A DNA stretch of 64,000 nt from Streptomyces smyrnaeus (GCF_017676345.1 NZ_JAFFZM010000012.1:124001-188000); one strand, 5' to 3'. Shown: positions 1 to 8,124, counted from the stretch's first letter. Notes: generated by a model not told the origin, from the sequence alone. Program-made: numbers and translations.

Positions 1-402
1 CAGGCTCTCGACGTCGTACGCGGCGCGTGCGGCGTGGTCCTCACGGCCGATACCGAGGGCCCCGTACATCGCAGCGCCTGCCGCAGCTCGTCGCTCGTTG
101 TGGATGTCGCTGTACATGGCCTCGTCGTAGGGGTAGTCCGGCGTCATCCGGCCGGCTTCGTGTGCGACCCGCAGGTCCGCACCGAGCCGGTCGCGTGCAC
201 TGCCGCTGACCACTTCGACGCACCACGGCTGGGTGTTGGAGTTGGACGGGGCGGCGCCTGCCAGGGAGAACACGGAGCGGAGCGTTTCGTCCGGTACGGG
301 ATCGGGACGGAAGGCGCGGATGGCGCGACGGCCGCGTATGAGCTGTTCCGCGTGGGTGCGGAGGGAGGCGTCGGCGGGGGAGGGCAGGGTGGTGGTGCTC
401 AT
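1..402 (-). CDS. Nitroreductase family protein, C-terminus cut by window edge
   Basis: Only the first 134 codons lie in the window; the gene runs off the left edge. The product looks like an FMN-dependent nitroreductase, an NAD(P)H-using cytosolic reductase. Residues 25-37 give the family opening (RRAIRAF followed by DPVP), and residues 51-60 give APSNSNTQPW, the usual FMN-contacting segment. The ATG at 402 is preceded by a GAGGAC ribosome binding site. It sits 54 bp downstream of a TetR gene on the same strand, so the two are probably co-transcribed and the reductase is a likely target of that repressor. The substrate cannot be told from sequence. The family call is firm; completeness cannot be judged. 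Confidence 0.8.
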   Translation of the reverse strand, partial: MSTTTLPSPADASLRTHAEQLIRGRRAIRAFRPDPVPDETLRSVFSLAGAAPSNSNTQPWCVEVVSGSARDRLGADLRVAHEAGRMTPDYPYDEAMYSDIHNERRAAAGAAMYGALGIGREDHAARAAYDVESL

Positions 403-456
403 GGGCTGTTCGGGTCCTCGGTAGGGAGTGGGTGTCGGATTCGGTTGCTGGTCCGC

Positions 457-1029
457 TCACTGGTCCAGGTAGGAGCGGACGATGCGGGCCGCCGCTTCCT
501 TGAGCGCGGCGGCGGAGCGGTCCGCGGAGAAGATCTGGGTGGTGACGTTGGCGCCTTCCACCAGCATCTGGAGCATGTAGGCCAGCCCTTGCGGGTCGCG
601 GACCGGCAGCGGGGCGATGAGTTCGACCAGCATCTCCAGGTACTCGGCCTTCAACGCGCCGGCTTTCCGGTGCACCGGGTGCTCGCGGTCGGGGAACTCG
701 ACGCAGGCGTTGGCCAGCGGACAGCCGCGGAAGTCCGGTTCGCTGATCCGGTCGGCGATGGCTCCGATCACATACTCCAGTTGGGCCGACGGATCGTCCG
801 GGCAGGCGGCGCGCGCCTCCTCCAGCCAGGTACGCGGAGGTGCTGCCTGTGCCTCCACATAGGCGACCGCGAGGCGGTCCTTCGACTCGAAGTTCCGGTA
901 GATGCTCGGTTTCCCCACTCCGGAGCGCTCCGCGATCTCCGCGACGCCGACTGAGCGGATGCCTTCTCGGTAGAACAGGTCGCAGGCGACATTCCAGACG
1001 CGCTGTCCTGCCGGTGACCGCGCTTCCAT
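457..1029 (-). CDS. TetR/AcrR family transcriptional regulator
   Basis: A 190-residue one-component repressor. The N-terminal helix-turn-helix lies around residues 27-53 (VAEIAERSGVGKPSIYRNF core), followed by an all-helical ligand domain of usual length. A longer reading from 1143 is open, but the ATG at 1029 has a strong AAGGAG eight bases upstream, and the longer form would translate through the operator palindromes, so the short start is preferred. Two 14-bp palindromes lie at 1087-1100 and 1111-1124, the expected position for autoregulation. The nitroreductase 54 bp downstream is the likely co-regulated gene. The inducer is unknown; the C-terminal domain resembles regulators of reductase or efflux genes only in a general way. 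Confidence 0.85.
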   Translation of the reverse strand: MEARSPAGQRVWNVACDLFYREGIRSVGVAEIAERSGVGKPSIYRNFESKDRLAVAYVEAQAAPPRTWLEEARAACPDDPSAQLEYVIGAIADRISEPDFRGCPLANACVEFPDREHPVHRKAGALKAEYLEMLVELIAPLPVRDPQGLAYMLQMLVEGANVTTQIFSADRSAAALKEAAARIVRSYLDQ

Positions 1030-1086
1030 GTCGCGCTCCTTCTCATGACGGCCGGAGGGCCTGCTCAGGGCCCGCGAACTGGCGAC

Positions 1087-1124
1087 GTACCGTTCGGTAC
1101 TCAAGGGAGCGTACCGATCGGTAC
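1087..1124. promoter_or_regulatory. Tandem TetR operator palindromes
   Basis: GTACCGTTCGGTAC (1087-1100) and GTACCGATCGGTAC (1111-1124) lie 24 bp apart centre to centre, just upstream of the TetR start. The second is a perfect palindrome and the first differs by one central base. The spacing puts both sites on nearly the same helical face, as expected for binding of two dimers. Assignment to the neighbouring regulator is inference. Confidence 0.75.
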
Positions 1125-1183
1125 TACGGGAGTCAACGGCCACTCCCCGAAGCGGTGCGAAACACCGGCCGACTGGCTGCGGC

Positions 1184-2095
1184 TCAGAACACCGACCAGC
1201 CGGTCAGCGAGGTGAACGCGTCCAGCGCCGCCACCCCGGCCACCGAGTTGCCGCGCAGGTCGAGGCCGGGGCTCCACACGCACAGGGTGCACCGGCCCGG
1301 GACCACCGCGAGGATGCCGCCGCCGACGCCGCTCTTGCCGGGAAGCCCCACCCGGTACGCGAAGTCGCCCGCCGCGTCGTAGGTGCCACAGGTGAGCATG
1401 ACGGCGTTGATCCGCTTGGCCTCGCGGGCGGGCAGCAGTCGGGAGCCGTCCGAACCCACTCCGTGCCGGGCCAGGAAGGAGCCGGCGAGCGCCAGATCGC
1501 GGCAGCTCATGGAGATCGAGCACTGCCAGAAGTAGTGCTCCAGCACCGTCGGGACGGGGTTGTCCAGATTGCCGTAGCTGGCCATGAAGTGCGCCAGGGC
1601 CGCGTTGCGGTCGCCGTGTTCGGACTCGGAGGAGGCCACGGCCGGGTCGAAGGCGACCGCGGTGTTGTCGCTCTGGGTGCGCAGAAATTCCAGCATGGCG
1701 GTGCCGGCGTCACCGGTGAGCGACTGCAGCCGATCGGTGACCACCAGCGCCCCCGCGTTGATGAAGGGGTTGCGCGGGATGCCGTTCTCGTACTCCAGCT
1801 GCACCAGGGAGTTGAAGGGGGTGCCGGACGGCTCCCGTCCCACGCGTCGCCACAGGCTCTCGCCGTCCTGGGCCAGCACGAGCGCCAGGCTGAAGGTCTT
1901 GGAGATGCTCTGCACGGAGAAGGGCACCTCCCAGTCGCCGACCCCGGTGACCGAGCCGTCCACATCCGCGACCGCCATACCGAAGCCGCCCAGGTCCACC
2001 GCGGCCAGCGCTGGAATGTACCCGGCTGCCTGCCCGCGGCCGACCTGAGGCGCCACGGTGGCCGCCACCTCGTCGAGCACTGCCTGGTAGTCCAT
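1184..2095 (-). CDS. glsA: Glutaminase
   Basis: A 303-residue serine-dependent glutaminase (beta-lactamase-like fold) that hydrolyses glutamine to glutamate and ammonia in the cytosol. The catalytic Ser-x-x-Lys motif is S63-I-S-K66. Other family blocks are visible: ENGIPRNPFINAGAL near residue 103, the segment around SMSCRDLALAGSFLARHG, and VGLPGKSGVGGGILAVVPG near the C-terminus. Length matches the family. The ATG at 2095 is preceded by AGGAGAA; upstream sequence in the same frame is open but lacks coding character. It appears monocistronic, transcribed towards the TetR gene and downstream of a DUF2165 gene. Confidence 0.93.
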   Translation of the reverse strand: MDYQAVLDEVAATVAPQVGRGQAAGYIPALAAVDLGGFGMAVADVDGSVTGVGDWEVPFSVQSISKTFSLALVLAQDGESLWRRVGREPSGTPFNSLVQLEYENGIPRNPFINAGALVVTDRLQSLTGDAGTAMLEFLRTQSDNTAVAFDPAVASSESEHGDRNAALAHFMASYGNLDNPVPTVLEHYFWQCSISMSCRDLALAGSFLARHGVGSDGSRLLPAREAKRINAVMLTCGTYDAAGDFAYRVGLPGKSGVGGGILAVVPGRCTLCVWSPGLDLRGNSVAGVAALDAFTSLTGWSVF

Positions 2096-2271
2096 CGTCC
2101 GCGCTTCTCCTGAGCTTCCGGTGCCGTCCGTGCCCACCCAGCACGAGCCGCCGCGGGCGGCGCCGATTCCCAGGTCAGGCCTGGTCGGAGACTTTAGCCT
2201 GCGAGGAGCGCGCCGCTCGGGCCGGGCAGCACCGGGAGCCGGCGCGCCGCATCGGAAACGGCTTCCCCGGC

Positions 2272-2802
2272 TTAGCCGGACCGTGCCGGGCCGGAGCGGT
2301 CGCCCGTGGAGTGCACCGTCAGCAGGGCCAGCCCACTCAGCAGGACGACGCGGATGGCGGCATCCAGCCCGTTCCACTTGTCGGACTGCCACATGGCGAA
2401 CCACTCGCCGCCCACTGCGATGAAGCCCGCTCCGAACAGCAGCAGGAGCATCAGCAGGCCGGCGCTGGACAGCAGGCGGGCCCGTCGCAGGTCGCGCCGC
2501 CGAAGCCACAGCCAGGTCGCGGCGATCAGCACCAGCGCGGCCACCGTCTCCCAGACGATGATCGCGACGTAGGCCGCGTCCTGCCACGCACGAGAGGTGA
2601 TCGCGCGCCACATCAGGTCCTCGTCCCGGAAGGTGGTGTCCATCGCCAGCACATGGCGTACGAACTGCCTGTTGGTGTCGAAGTCCGTGATGTTCCCGAA
2701 AGCGACCAGCGCGATGTACAGGGCGACCGTCGCGGTCAGTACCGCGGCTGCTGCCTCGCGGACTCCGAAGACGCGGCGAGGATGATCTGGTGAGACGCTC
2801 AT
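2272..2802 (-). CDS. DUF2165 family small integral membrane protein
   Basis: A 176-residue membrane protein with four predicted transmembrane helices (roughly residues 15-37, 75-97, 107-130 and 145-162). The motif NITDFDTNRQFVRHVLAMDT between helices 1 and 2, followed by WRAI and an E in the second helix, is characteristic of DUF2165. No biochemical function is established for the family. It is followed on the same strand by glsA after 176 bp, so co-transcription is possible but not evident. Confidence 0.8.
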   Translation of the reverse strand: MSVSPDHPRRVFGVREAAAAVLTATVALYIALVAFGNITDFDTNRQFVRHVLAMDTTFRDEDLMWRAITSRAWQDAAYVAIIVWETVAALVLIAATWLWLRRRDLRRARLLSSAGLLMLLLLFGAGFIAVGGEWFAMWQSDKWNGLDAAIRVVLLSGLALLTVHSTGDRSGPARSG

Positions 2803-2856
2803 GACTCGACTATGGATCAGCGAGCCCCGTCGGTGAAGTCCGCCTCTGCGGTACGG

Positions 2857-2890
2857 GACGGCCGGGCCCGTGGTGCGGGGCCCGGCCGTC
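2857..2890. terminator. Hairpin terminator downstream of the GH6 gene
   Basis: A perfect 13-bp stem (arms 2857-2869 and 2878-2890, GACGGCCGGGCCC and its complement) around an 8-base loop lies between the GH6 stop and the start of the DUF2165 gene. There is no U-tract, as is common in Streptomyces. Confidence 0.7.
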
Positions 2891-2966
2891 GTCGGTGGGT
2901 GGGGAGTCGGCCCGTCCGTGCGGTGTTCTGGGGAGGGAGCCGGTCAGAACACCGGCCGGGCCGCTC

Positions 2967-4370
2967 TCAGGACACCGGGGGGTGAGCGTTCTTCAGCAGC
3001 TGCTGGAACTGGGCCGGGAACCACTTGCCGGAGATCGGAGCGTCCGGCAGCGCTCCGGAGGGGTTGTAGCCGTTGCGTGCGTTGCCCTGGTAGGTGGGGT
3101 CGCACATGCGGTCGAAACCCTTGTCCTCGTCGTTCGGGATCTCGGTGCTGGAGCCGTCGGACTCACCTGGCGGCTTCATCCACACATACGCGTCGATCCC
3201 GGCGGCCGGGGAGGCTTGCGGGCGCTCACCGAGACCGGCACCGGCCTGGTTGCACCAGTTGCCCAGGTGGATGCGGCGGTCGTAGCGCCCGCCGTCGACG
3301 TATGCGTCGACCGACGTCCTGGGGCCGGGACCGGTGGGTCGCTCGGAACCGCCCCAACCGTTGCGGGAGGTGTCGATGAGCATGCCGATGTCGGACGGGA
3401 AGCCGGCGGAGACGGCGGCCTGGCGGAAGCCCTGCGCGAAGCTGAGCTCGTCCAGGTACTGGTTCCAGTCCACCCACTTCGACTGCCGTACCGGCTGGCC
3501 GTTGACCGAGTCGGTGAGGGAGAAGTTCTCCTCCTTCAGCGCGCTGTAGTTGGCGGTGTTGACGATGAAGCCGTGGACGTCGGCGGGCGTGGCGCCGGCC
3601 GCGTTGGCGGCATCGAACATGACGTCCGCCGCCGGCTGCAGATTGCTGTCCCAGCCGAGCCAGCCGTGGTGACCGGCGTCGACGTAGTTGTAGACGTTGT
3701 CGATCGCGCCGAGCTGTGCGAGGGCGTAGCCGACGCCCTCGACGTAGTTGCCGTTCCGCTTCATCTCGTCGCACTCCGGGGTGGCGGTGGGCCGCCCGCT
3801 GGTGTTGGTGACGAGGTTCGGCAGCGAGTCCGGCTCGATCGTCGTCACGACCCGCAGGTTGCTGCGCGAGGAGTACTCCCGCAGGATGTCGCGGATCGGG
3901 TTGATGTAGTCGTTCTTGTACCGCCCGATCTCCTCCGGTTCGAGTTCGCCGTTGGAGGCGAGGGCCGCACAGTCGCGACCGGGCAGGTCGTAGATGACCA
4001 GTTGGACGGCGATCGGTTTGCCGTCGGCCTGCTGCAGCGCGGTGTCGAGATGCTCCCGCAGGCCCATGGCCTCCGCGTTGCCCTCGATCGCCGCGATGCG
4101 GTCGAGCCATACGCCGGTGCCCTCGTCGGCGACGGCGTCGCCGCCGGGTTCGGCGGCGGCCTTCGCGGACCAGTCCGGGTTCACGTATAACTGCGCACCC
4201 TCATAGGGGTTGTCCAGCTTGGCCTGTACGTCGGAGCCGGACTCCTGCGCGAAGCCGGCCGCACCGAGCGGGCCGAGGGTGAGGGCGAGAGCGGTGGTGA
4301 CGGTGCCGATGAGCCGGCCGGCTCTGCTGTTGCGACGACTGCCGCGGTGTCGATCGGCGAGCTGTTTCAT
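2967..4370 (-). CDS. Secreted glycoside hydrolase family 6 cellulase (cellobiohydrolase/endoglucanase)
   Basis: A 467-residue GH6 enzyme exported by a signal peptide with an Arg-rich n-region and a hydrophobic core at about residues 20-40, cleaved near GFA-Q. It cleaves beta-1,4-glucan. GH6 landmarks: YDLPGRDCAA with D133, the general acid D181 in TIEPDSLPN, VDAGHHGWLGW (231-240), DTSRNGWGG (333-341) and WMKPPGESDG with D405. No cellulose-binding module is present, so this is a bare catalytic domain. The ATG at 4370 follows a GGAGGGAA site; longer frames would read through the regulatory region. Two CebR-type boxes upstream suggest induction by cello-oligosaccharides. Whether it is exo- or endo-acting depends on active-site loops that cannot be judged here. 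Confidence 0.92.
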   Translation of the reverse strand: MKQLADRHRGSRRNSRAGRLIGTVTTALALTLGPLGAAGFAQESGSDVQAKLDNPYEGAQLYVNPDWSAKAAAEPGGDAVADEGTGVWLDRIAAIEGNAEAMGLREHLDTALQQADGKPIAVQLVIYDLPGRDCAALASNGELEPEEIGRYKNDYINPIRDILREYSSRSNLRVVTTIEPDSLPNLVTNTSGRPTATPECDEMKRNGNYVEGVGYALAQLGAIDNVYNYVDAGHHGWLGWDSNLQPAADVMFDAANAAGATPADVHGFIVNTANYSALKEENFSLTDSVNGQPVRQSKWVDWNQYLDELSFAQGFRQAAVSAGFPSDIGMLIDTSRNGWGGSERPTGPGPRTSVDAYVDGGRYDRRIHLGNWCNQAGAGLGERPQASPAAGIDAYVWMKPPGESDGSSTEIPNDEDKGFDRMCDPTYQGNARNGYNPSGALPDAPISGKWFPAQFQQLLKNAHPPVS

Positions 4371-4479
4371 ATGAAGTGTTCCCTCCAACGGTTGTTGCGG
4401 TGCGGGACGTTCCCTCGCGGATCCTCCGGCCCTCCTGCGGCCGGGCTCCCGCTCGGGTTCCCGTGGGCCCCCCGTGGCA

Positions 4480-4493
4480 TGGAACCGCTCCCA
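4480..4493. promoter_or_regulatory. CebR-type operator, proximal
   Basis: TGGAACCGCTCCCA reads TGGGAGCGGTTCCA on the gene strand, 110 bp upstream of the GH6 start. It is close to the 14-bp TGGGAGCGCTCCCA operator of CebR, the LacI-family cellobiose-responsive repressor of Streptomyces cellulase genes. No cebR gene lies in this window. Confidence 0.7.
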
Positions 4494-4524
4494 TAGGTGC
4501 GACACGGTGCTTGTGTCGGCCAAG

Positions 4525-4538
4525 TGGAAGCGCTCCCA
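4525..4538. promoter_or_regulatory. CebR-type operator, distal
   Basis: TGGAAGCGCTCCCA differs from the perfect CebR palindrome by one base. It lies 45 bp from the proximal copy, about four helical turns, which suits cooperative repression of the GH6 promoter. Confidence 0.75.
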
Positions 4539-4880
4539 CGGAGGTTAGTGCGGAGCCCGCGTTCCGCAAGGGGGTGCGCACACCGGATCCGGCCGTGGCG
4601 CGAGCCTTCGGCGGGTCGATCCCCGGTGCATGTACAGAGCAGCGAACTCGGCCTCCCCTGCGCTGATTCGGAGTGCGCCTGTCGCTCAGCGGCCCTGGCC
4701 GGTCCGTCACGGATCCGCGCTGCTCACCGGGGCGGAGACCCCGGGCATATGCCGATTCGCTCGTATGGGAGTCAGATCTCTCTCTCCCTGCTCAATATGC
4801 CCATCCATGGGCTCCGACCCCACTAGGCTCACCCGTCGAGTCCTGGGAAGTGCTTGGCCGTTGACACAGAGGAGAAGAAC

Positions 4881-5321
4881 GTGCGCAGGACAGTCGCGGG
4901 GGCGGCCTGGGTCATGGTTGGCGTTCTGGTGACCGGCTGCGGCGGTGGCTCGGACGGCAATGAGGAGAGCGATGACAAGCCGGCTGCGGCGGCGACGCCG
5001 AAGGACAAGTGGGGGCCGCCCGAGACCCATGAGGTGACCCTCCAGGTGTCGGGCACCGGTTCCTCGCAGATCGGGTGGGCGGACGGCACCAGCCACTTCG
5101 AGACGGCGACCCTGCCATGGAAGAAGACGGCTCAGGTCACGCTCGAAGGGGCTCAGCTGAAGGAGGGCGTGCAGCTGTATGTGACACCACAGGCCGTGAA
5201 GGGGGCCGACGGCAAGTTCGTCTTCCCCCCGTGCGTCCTCAAGGTCGACGGCAAGAAGGTGGACGAGAACGCCGGGGGACAGAGTTCCCAGGGGTGCAAG
5301 TACACGCTCAAGGGCTCCTGA
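4881..5321 (+). CDS. MmpS-like secreted lipoprotein
   Basis: A 146-residue protein starting at a GTG after AGGAGAA; a longer reading from 4854 lacks a ribosome binding site. The N-terminus is a lipoprotein signal with lipobox LVTGC, so it should be anchored on the outer face of the membrane. After an acidic, Ala/Pro-rich linker the rest is a predicted beta-sandwich with a TLPWKKTAQVTLEG segment and two cysteines (CVLKVDG and QGCKY) placed as in actinobacterial MmpS-like domains. In mycobacteria MmpS proteins assist MmpL exporters; no MmpL is encoded nearby, so this role is not claimed. It stands alone between the GH6 gene and a convergent transporter gene. Confidence 0.65.
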   Translation: MRRTVAGAAWVMVGVLVTGCGGGSDGNEESDDKPAAAATPKDKWGPPETHEVTLQVSGTGSSQIGWADGTSHFETATLPWKKTAQVTLEGAQLKEGVQLYVTPQAVKGADGKFVFPPCVLKVDGKKVDENAGGQSSQGCKYTLKGS

Positions 5322-5430
5322 GCGCGGAGATGCCCCGGCGGTGGGCAGGGTCGGCCCGGCGCCCGCCGCCGTCCGGACCGCCTCCCGTGCGGAGGTCCGC
5401 CCCCGCTCCGTGCGGACCGCCGTCCGATCA

Positions 5431-6180
5431 CTAGACGAGCAGCCGGACGACTGCCGCGACACCGATGACCACGACAGTTCCGCGCAGCACCGTAGGCGGG
5501 AGCTTGCGTCCGACCTTCGCGCCCAGCAGCCCGCCCAGCGTGGAACTGGCGGCGAGTATGCCGACCACGGGCCAACTGATCGGGGCGATGAAGGCGTAGA
5601 TGGCGCCCGCCACGATGTTGACCACGGCGGTCAGCGTGTTCTTGAACGCGTTGAGCCTCTGCAAGGAGTCGGTGAGCAGCAGCCCCATGACGCCGACGAG
5701 CATGATGCCCTGCGCCGCGGTGAAGTAGCCGCCGTAGACGCCGATGAGGAAGATGAGGAAGTACAGCAGCGGCCCGGAGCGCCTCTTCGCGGGGTCGCGG
5801 GTCCGCAGTCGCTTCGCGGCGAGCGGCTGGAGCGCGACGAGGACGACCGAGAGGGCGACCAGCCCCGGCACGATGACCTCGAAGGCGGTACGGGGCAGCG
5901 ACAGCAGCAGTGCGGTGCCGCCGATGGCTCCGAAGAACGAGGGCACCGCGTAGCGGGCCACCCGGCGGGCCTGTCCGGCCAGCTCGTGCCGGTATCCGTA
6001 CGCGCCGGTGATCGTTCCGGTGATCAGTCCCACCGCGTTCGACGTTGTGGCCGTCACCGGGGGATGGCCGAGGGCCACCAGGACCGGGAACGTCACAAGC
6101 GTGCCGGAGCCCACCACCGTGTTGATCGCGCCTGCCCACAGACCGGCGACGGCGATCAGTGCACCCTCCCACCACAACAT
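5431..6180 (-). CDS. TSUP family transporter (TauE/SafE)
   Basis: A 249-residue inner-membrane protein with about seven to eight hydrophobic helices in two homologous halves. The family signature is clear: an N-terminal WAGAINTVVGSGTLVTFPVL block (about residues 15-34), ATTSNAVGLITG, and in the second half GVYGGYFTAAQGIMLVGVMG and LNAFKNTLTAVVNIVAG. TSUP members export or import small sulfur or organic anions such as sulfite, sulfoacetate or taurine; the substrate here is unknown because there are no sulfur genes nearby. The ATG at 6180 gives the normal length. It converges with the lipoprotein gene. Confidence 0.88.
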   Translation of the reverse strand: MLWWEGALIAVAGLWAGAINTVVGSGTLVTFPVLVALGHPPVTATTSNAVGLITGTITGAYGYRHELAGQARRVARYAVPSFFGAIGGTALLLSLPRTAFEVIVPGLVALSVVLVALQPLAAKRLRTRDPAKRRSGPLLYFLIFLIGVYGGYFTAAQGIMLVGVMGLLLTDSLQRLNAFKNTLTAVVNIVAGAIYAFIAPISWPVVGILAASSTLGGLLGAKVGRKLPPTVLRGTVVVIGVAAVVRLLV

Positions 6181-6300
6181 GGCGGAAACGTTACGGCTCC
6201 GCCTGTGGGCGGCAGCGCCGGGCCCGCGGCGCAGGAGGACCCGGCCCTCTCGCTCCCCGAGGCCGTGTGGGCGAGCGCGGGGAGGCGCGGACGCGTTCCG

Positions 6301-6543
6301 TCAGGAGCGCCGACCAGCGAGGGAGCGGACGCCGGTACTCGTGCTGCTCGGTGCCCGTCGGTGCGGGGGGATCGCCGCGCGTGTCCATCGGACGAGGCGA
6401 TCCAGCACCTCCAACACGAACTGCTGGCGGTCCCGCGGCAGAAAAGGCCATGTCAGCCAGGCGGGCGCGGACAGCAGTACGACCACCAGGAGAGGCAGTA
6501 GGAACAGCGCGGCAAGAGACGGGCGTGGCATCCAAACGGGCAT
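6301..6543 (-). CDS. Small membrane protein of unknown function
   Basis: An 80-residue ORF whose ATG at 6543 is preceded by a strong GGAGG eight bases upstream. One transmembrane segment spans about residues 8-26 (AALFLLPLLVVVLLSA), followed by a basic, Arg/Ser/Thr-rich cytosolic tail. No family is recognised. A longer frame upstream is open but has no ribosome binding site and overlaps low-complexity coding noise. It lies between the TSUP gene and the GH16 terminator. The ribosome binding site and the clean topology are the only support. Confidence 0.5.
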   Translation of the reverse strand: MPVWMPRPSLAALFLLPLLVVVLLSAPAWLTWPFLPRDRQQFVLEVLDRLVRWTRAAIPPHRRAPSSTSTGVRSLAGRRS

Positions 6544-6743
6544 GCGTCGACCTCCAGGGGGCTCTTCCCCGAAAGGGAACCGTGCTGGACGGCGACGCAA
6601 ACTGGGCATCCCAGGCGATGTGCTCGCATGGGATCTCCGGCCCGAGCCGACATCCACAGACCGCTGGGACCATACCCCTCGCGCGGGCCCACCAACCCTG
6701 CGGAGCCCACGACTGCGACAGGGCCGGTGCGGTTCTGCCGGCG

Positions 6744-6780
6744 GGCGGCCCCGCACCGGTTCGACCGGAGCGGGGCCGCC
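6744..6780. terminator. Hairpin terminator after the GH16 gene
   Basis: A perfect 11-bp GC stem (6744-6754 with 6770-6780, GGCGGCCCCGC and its complement) encloses a loop that itself can pair (CCGG-TTCGA-CCGG), giving a nearly continuous hairpin 52 bp beyond the GH16 stop. Confidence 0.75.
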
Positions 6781-6832
6781 GTGCTGGGTCTCCCCTCAAC
6801 GACCCGAGCGGTCTGTCACGCTGCGCGGCTTG

Positions 6833-7801
6833 TCACGCCGCGGGTCGGGTGATGTCCACGGCGACGTGGTCGACGAGAAGAAAGCCGCCGGGCGTGGTGG
6901 CGGCGGTCGGTGTCGCGTGCCCGGCCACGCCGTCGGGGAAGGCGCCGCCCATCGCCAGGTTGAGCAGGATGAAGTGGCCGTGGTCGGTGGCCTTCTGCCA
7001 GGTCGCGGCGTCCATGTCGGACTCCCGTACGGTGTGGAAGTGTCGGCCGTCCTGGTACCAGCGCAGCTCTTCGGTGGGGCCGGTGCGGTCGAGTTCGAGG
7101 GCGAACTCGTGGAAGCCGCCCTGACAGGTGCCGCCGCAGGTGGCACTGTTGCCGAGGCCCTGGGTCTCGTTGCAGGGGCCGCCCGGGTTGACGCCGCAGT
7201 GCAGGACGCCGTGCGCGGCGCTCTGTCCGTTGACGTTCTCCATGATGTCGAACTCGCCGATGCCGGGCCAGTTCTGGTAGTTGCCCCGGTAGTCGGCGCC
7301 CAACGTCCAGAAGGCCGGCCAGTAGCCCAGCGCACCGTCCCCGGAGACCTCGGGCAGCTTGAGGCGCGCGGAGATGCGCATCTTGCCGCCCTCGGGCGCC
7401 GCGAAGTCGGTGCGCCTGGTCTCGATGCGGGCCGAGGTCCAGGTGTCGCCCTCCTTGAGGGCGGTGATCTTCAAGTGGCCCGCCCCGTCGAGCTGGAGAT
7501 TCTCGGGCCTGTCGGTGTAGTTCTGGACCTCGCCGGTGCCCCAGTTGGGCGGGCCGCCGGGATAGCCGTGGCCGGTGTCGATGATCCAGTCGTCCGAGGA
7601 GGGCAGGGAGCCGGCGGCGCCGTCGAAGTCGGTCCGCCACACCTCCTGTGTGATCTGTGCGTCCTTTGTGGCCTGGGTGCGCGGCTGTGACGATGCCTCG
7701 TCGGCCTGGGCCGAGGGCAGCGTCAGTGCGCCCAGTGCCGTCATGGTGGCGGCCACCGCCATCAGAAACGGGCGACGGCGTCTGCTGCCGGCAGGGAACA
7801 T
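6833..7801 (-). CDS. Secreted glycoside hydrolase family 16 beta-glucanase
   Basis: A 322-residue GH16 enzyme with a signal peptide (RRRR n-region, core 11-30, cleavage near AQA-D at 33). The catalytic ExDxxE motif is E183-F-D185-I-M-E188, nucleophile first and acid/base last. The upstream GYWPAFWTLG block (159-168) and the downstream WYQDG and HFILLNLAMGG segments are typical of the laminarinase (beta-1,3-glucanase) type, although lichenase activity cannot be excluded. No binding module is attached. The ATG at 7801 follows AAGGAG. It is monocistronic, with a terminator after it and a palindromic site at 7832-7845 before it. Probably part of the same secreted glucan-degrading set as the GH6 gene. 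Confidence 0.9.
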   Translation of the reverse strand: MFPAGSRRRRPFLMAVAATMTALGALTLPSAQADEASSQPRTQATKDAQITQEVWRTDFDGAAGSLPSSDDWIIDTGHGYPGGPPNWGTGEVQNYTDRPENLQLDGAGHLKITALKEGDTWTSARIETRRTDFAAPEGGKMRISARLKLPEVSGDGALGYWPAFWTLGADYRGNYQNWPGIGEFDIMENVNGQSAAHGVLHCGVNPGGPCNETQGLGNSATCGGTCQGGFHEFALELDRTGPTEELRWYQDGRHFHTVRESDMDAATWQKATDHGHFILLNLAMGGAFPDGVAGHATPTAATTPGGFLLVDHVAVDITRPAA

Positions 7802-7831
7802 GGCGATGCGCTCCTTAGCAGTGGGGGGTGG

Positions 7832-7845
7832 GTGAGCGCTCTCAC
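7832..7845. promoter_or_regulatory. LacI-type palindrome upstream of the GH16 gene
   Basis: GTGAGCGCTCTCAC is a 14-bp palindrome with one mismatched pair and a central GC step, 31 bp before the GH16 start. The form resembles operators of LacI-family sugar regulators but is not the CebR box. The binding protein is unknown. Confidence 0.4.
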
Positions 7846-7914
7846 GGCACAGCACCGTGCCGAAGGTCTGGACCATCGTCAAGGCCCGTGCAAGAACGGG
7901 CAGATACGGGCACG

Positions 7915-7979
7915 CCCCGTCCCGCTCGGGCACCCTCCGGCCCAGTTCGGGCACCCCCGTCCCGCTCGGGCACCCTCCG
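7915..7979. repeat. 25-bp direct repeat with 40-bp period
   Basis: Positions 7915-7939 and 7955-7979 are identical over 25 bases (CCCCGTCCCGCTCGGGCACC onward). The sequence between them holds a degenerate third half-unit (CCCAGTTCGGGCACC), giving an underlying period near 20 bp. It lies between the liv operon terminator and the GH16 promoter and has no coding potential. Confidence 0.75.
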
Positions 7980-8085
7980 CTGCGCCGGGCCCATCCCGCC
8001 CCCACGTGGCACCCCCATCGCGGAGCGGAGCCTGCCGGGCGAGCCCTCGCGTCGCCGGAGGACGACCTCCGGGCAGTGAAGCGGC

Positions 8086-8124
8086 GGGACCGGGAACCGA
8101 CCGTCAGCCGGTGAGCCCGGTCCC
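8086..8124. terminator. Hairpin terminator of the liv operon
   Basis: A perfect 9-bp stem (GGGACCGGG at 8086-8094 pairing with 8116-8124) with a 21-base loop begins 9 bp beyond the livK stop. Confidence 0.6.

Larger units (their letters stand above)
4371..4880. other. Intergenic region between divergent GH6 and lipoprotein genes
   Basis: A 510-bp stretch without a convincing gene. The left half carries the GH6 ribosome binding site and both CebR-type boxes. The right half, from about 4740, is more AT-rich, contains a GCCCAT-CC-ATGGGC inverted repeat near 4798-4811, and presumably carries the promoter for the lipoprotein gene at 4881. Confidence 0.5.

Noticed and set aside
4798..4811. GCCCAT-CC-ATGGGC dyad as an operator of the lipoprotein gene
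   Set aside because: Six-base arms of this kind are common at this GC and no regulator is linked; mentioned only as part of the intergenic region.
7915..7979. Possible CRISPR-like repeat
   Set aside because: Only two full units, the spacer is a degenerate copy of the repeat itself, and there are no cas genes.
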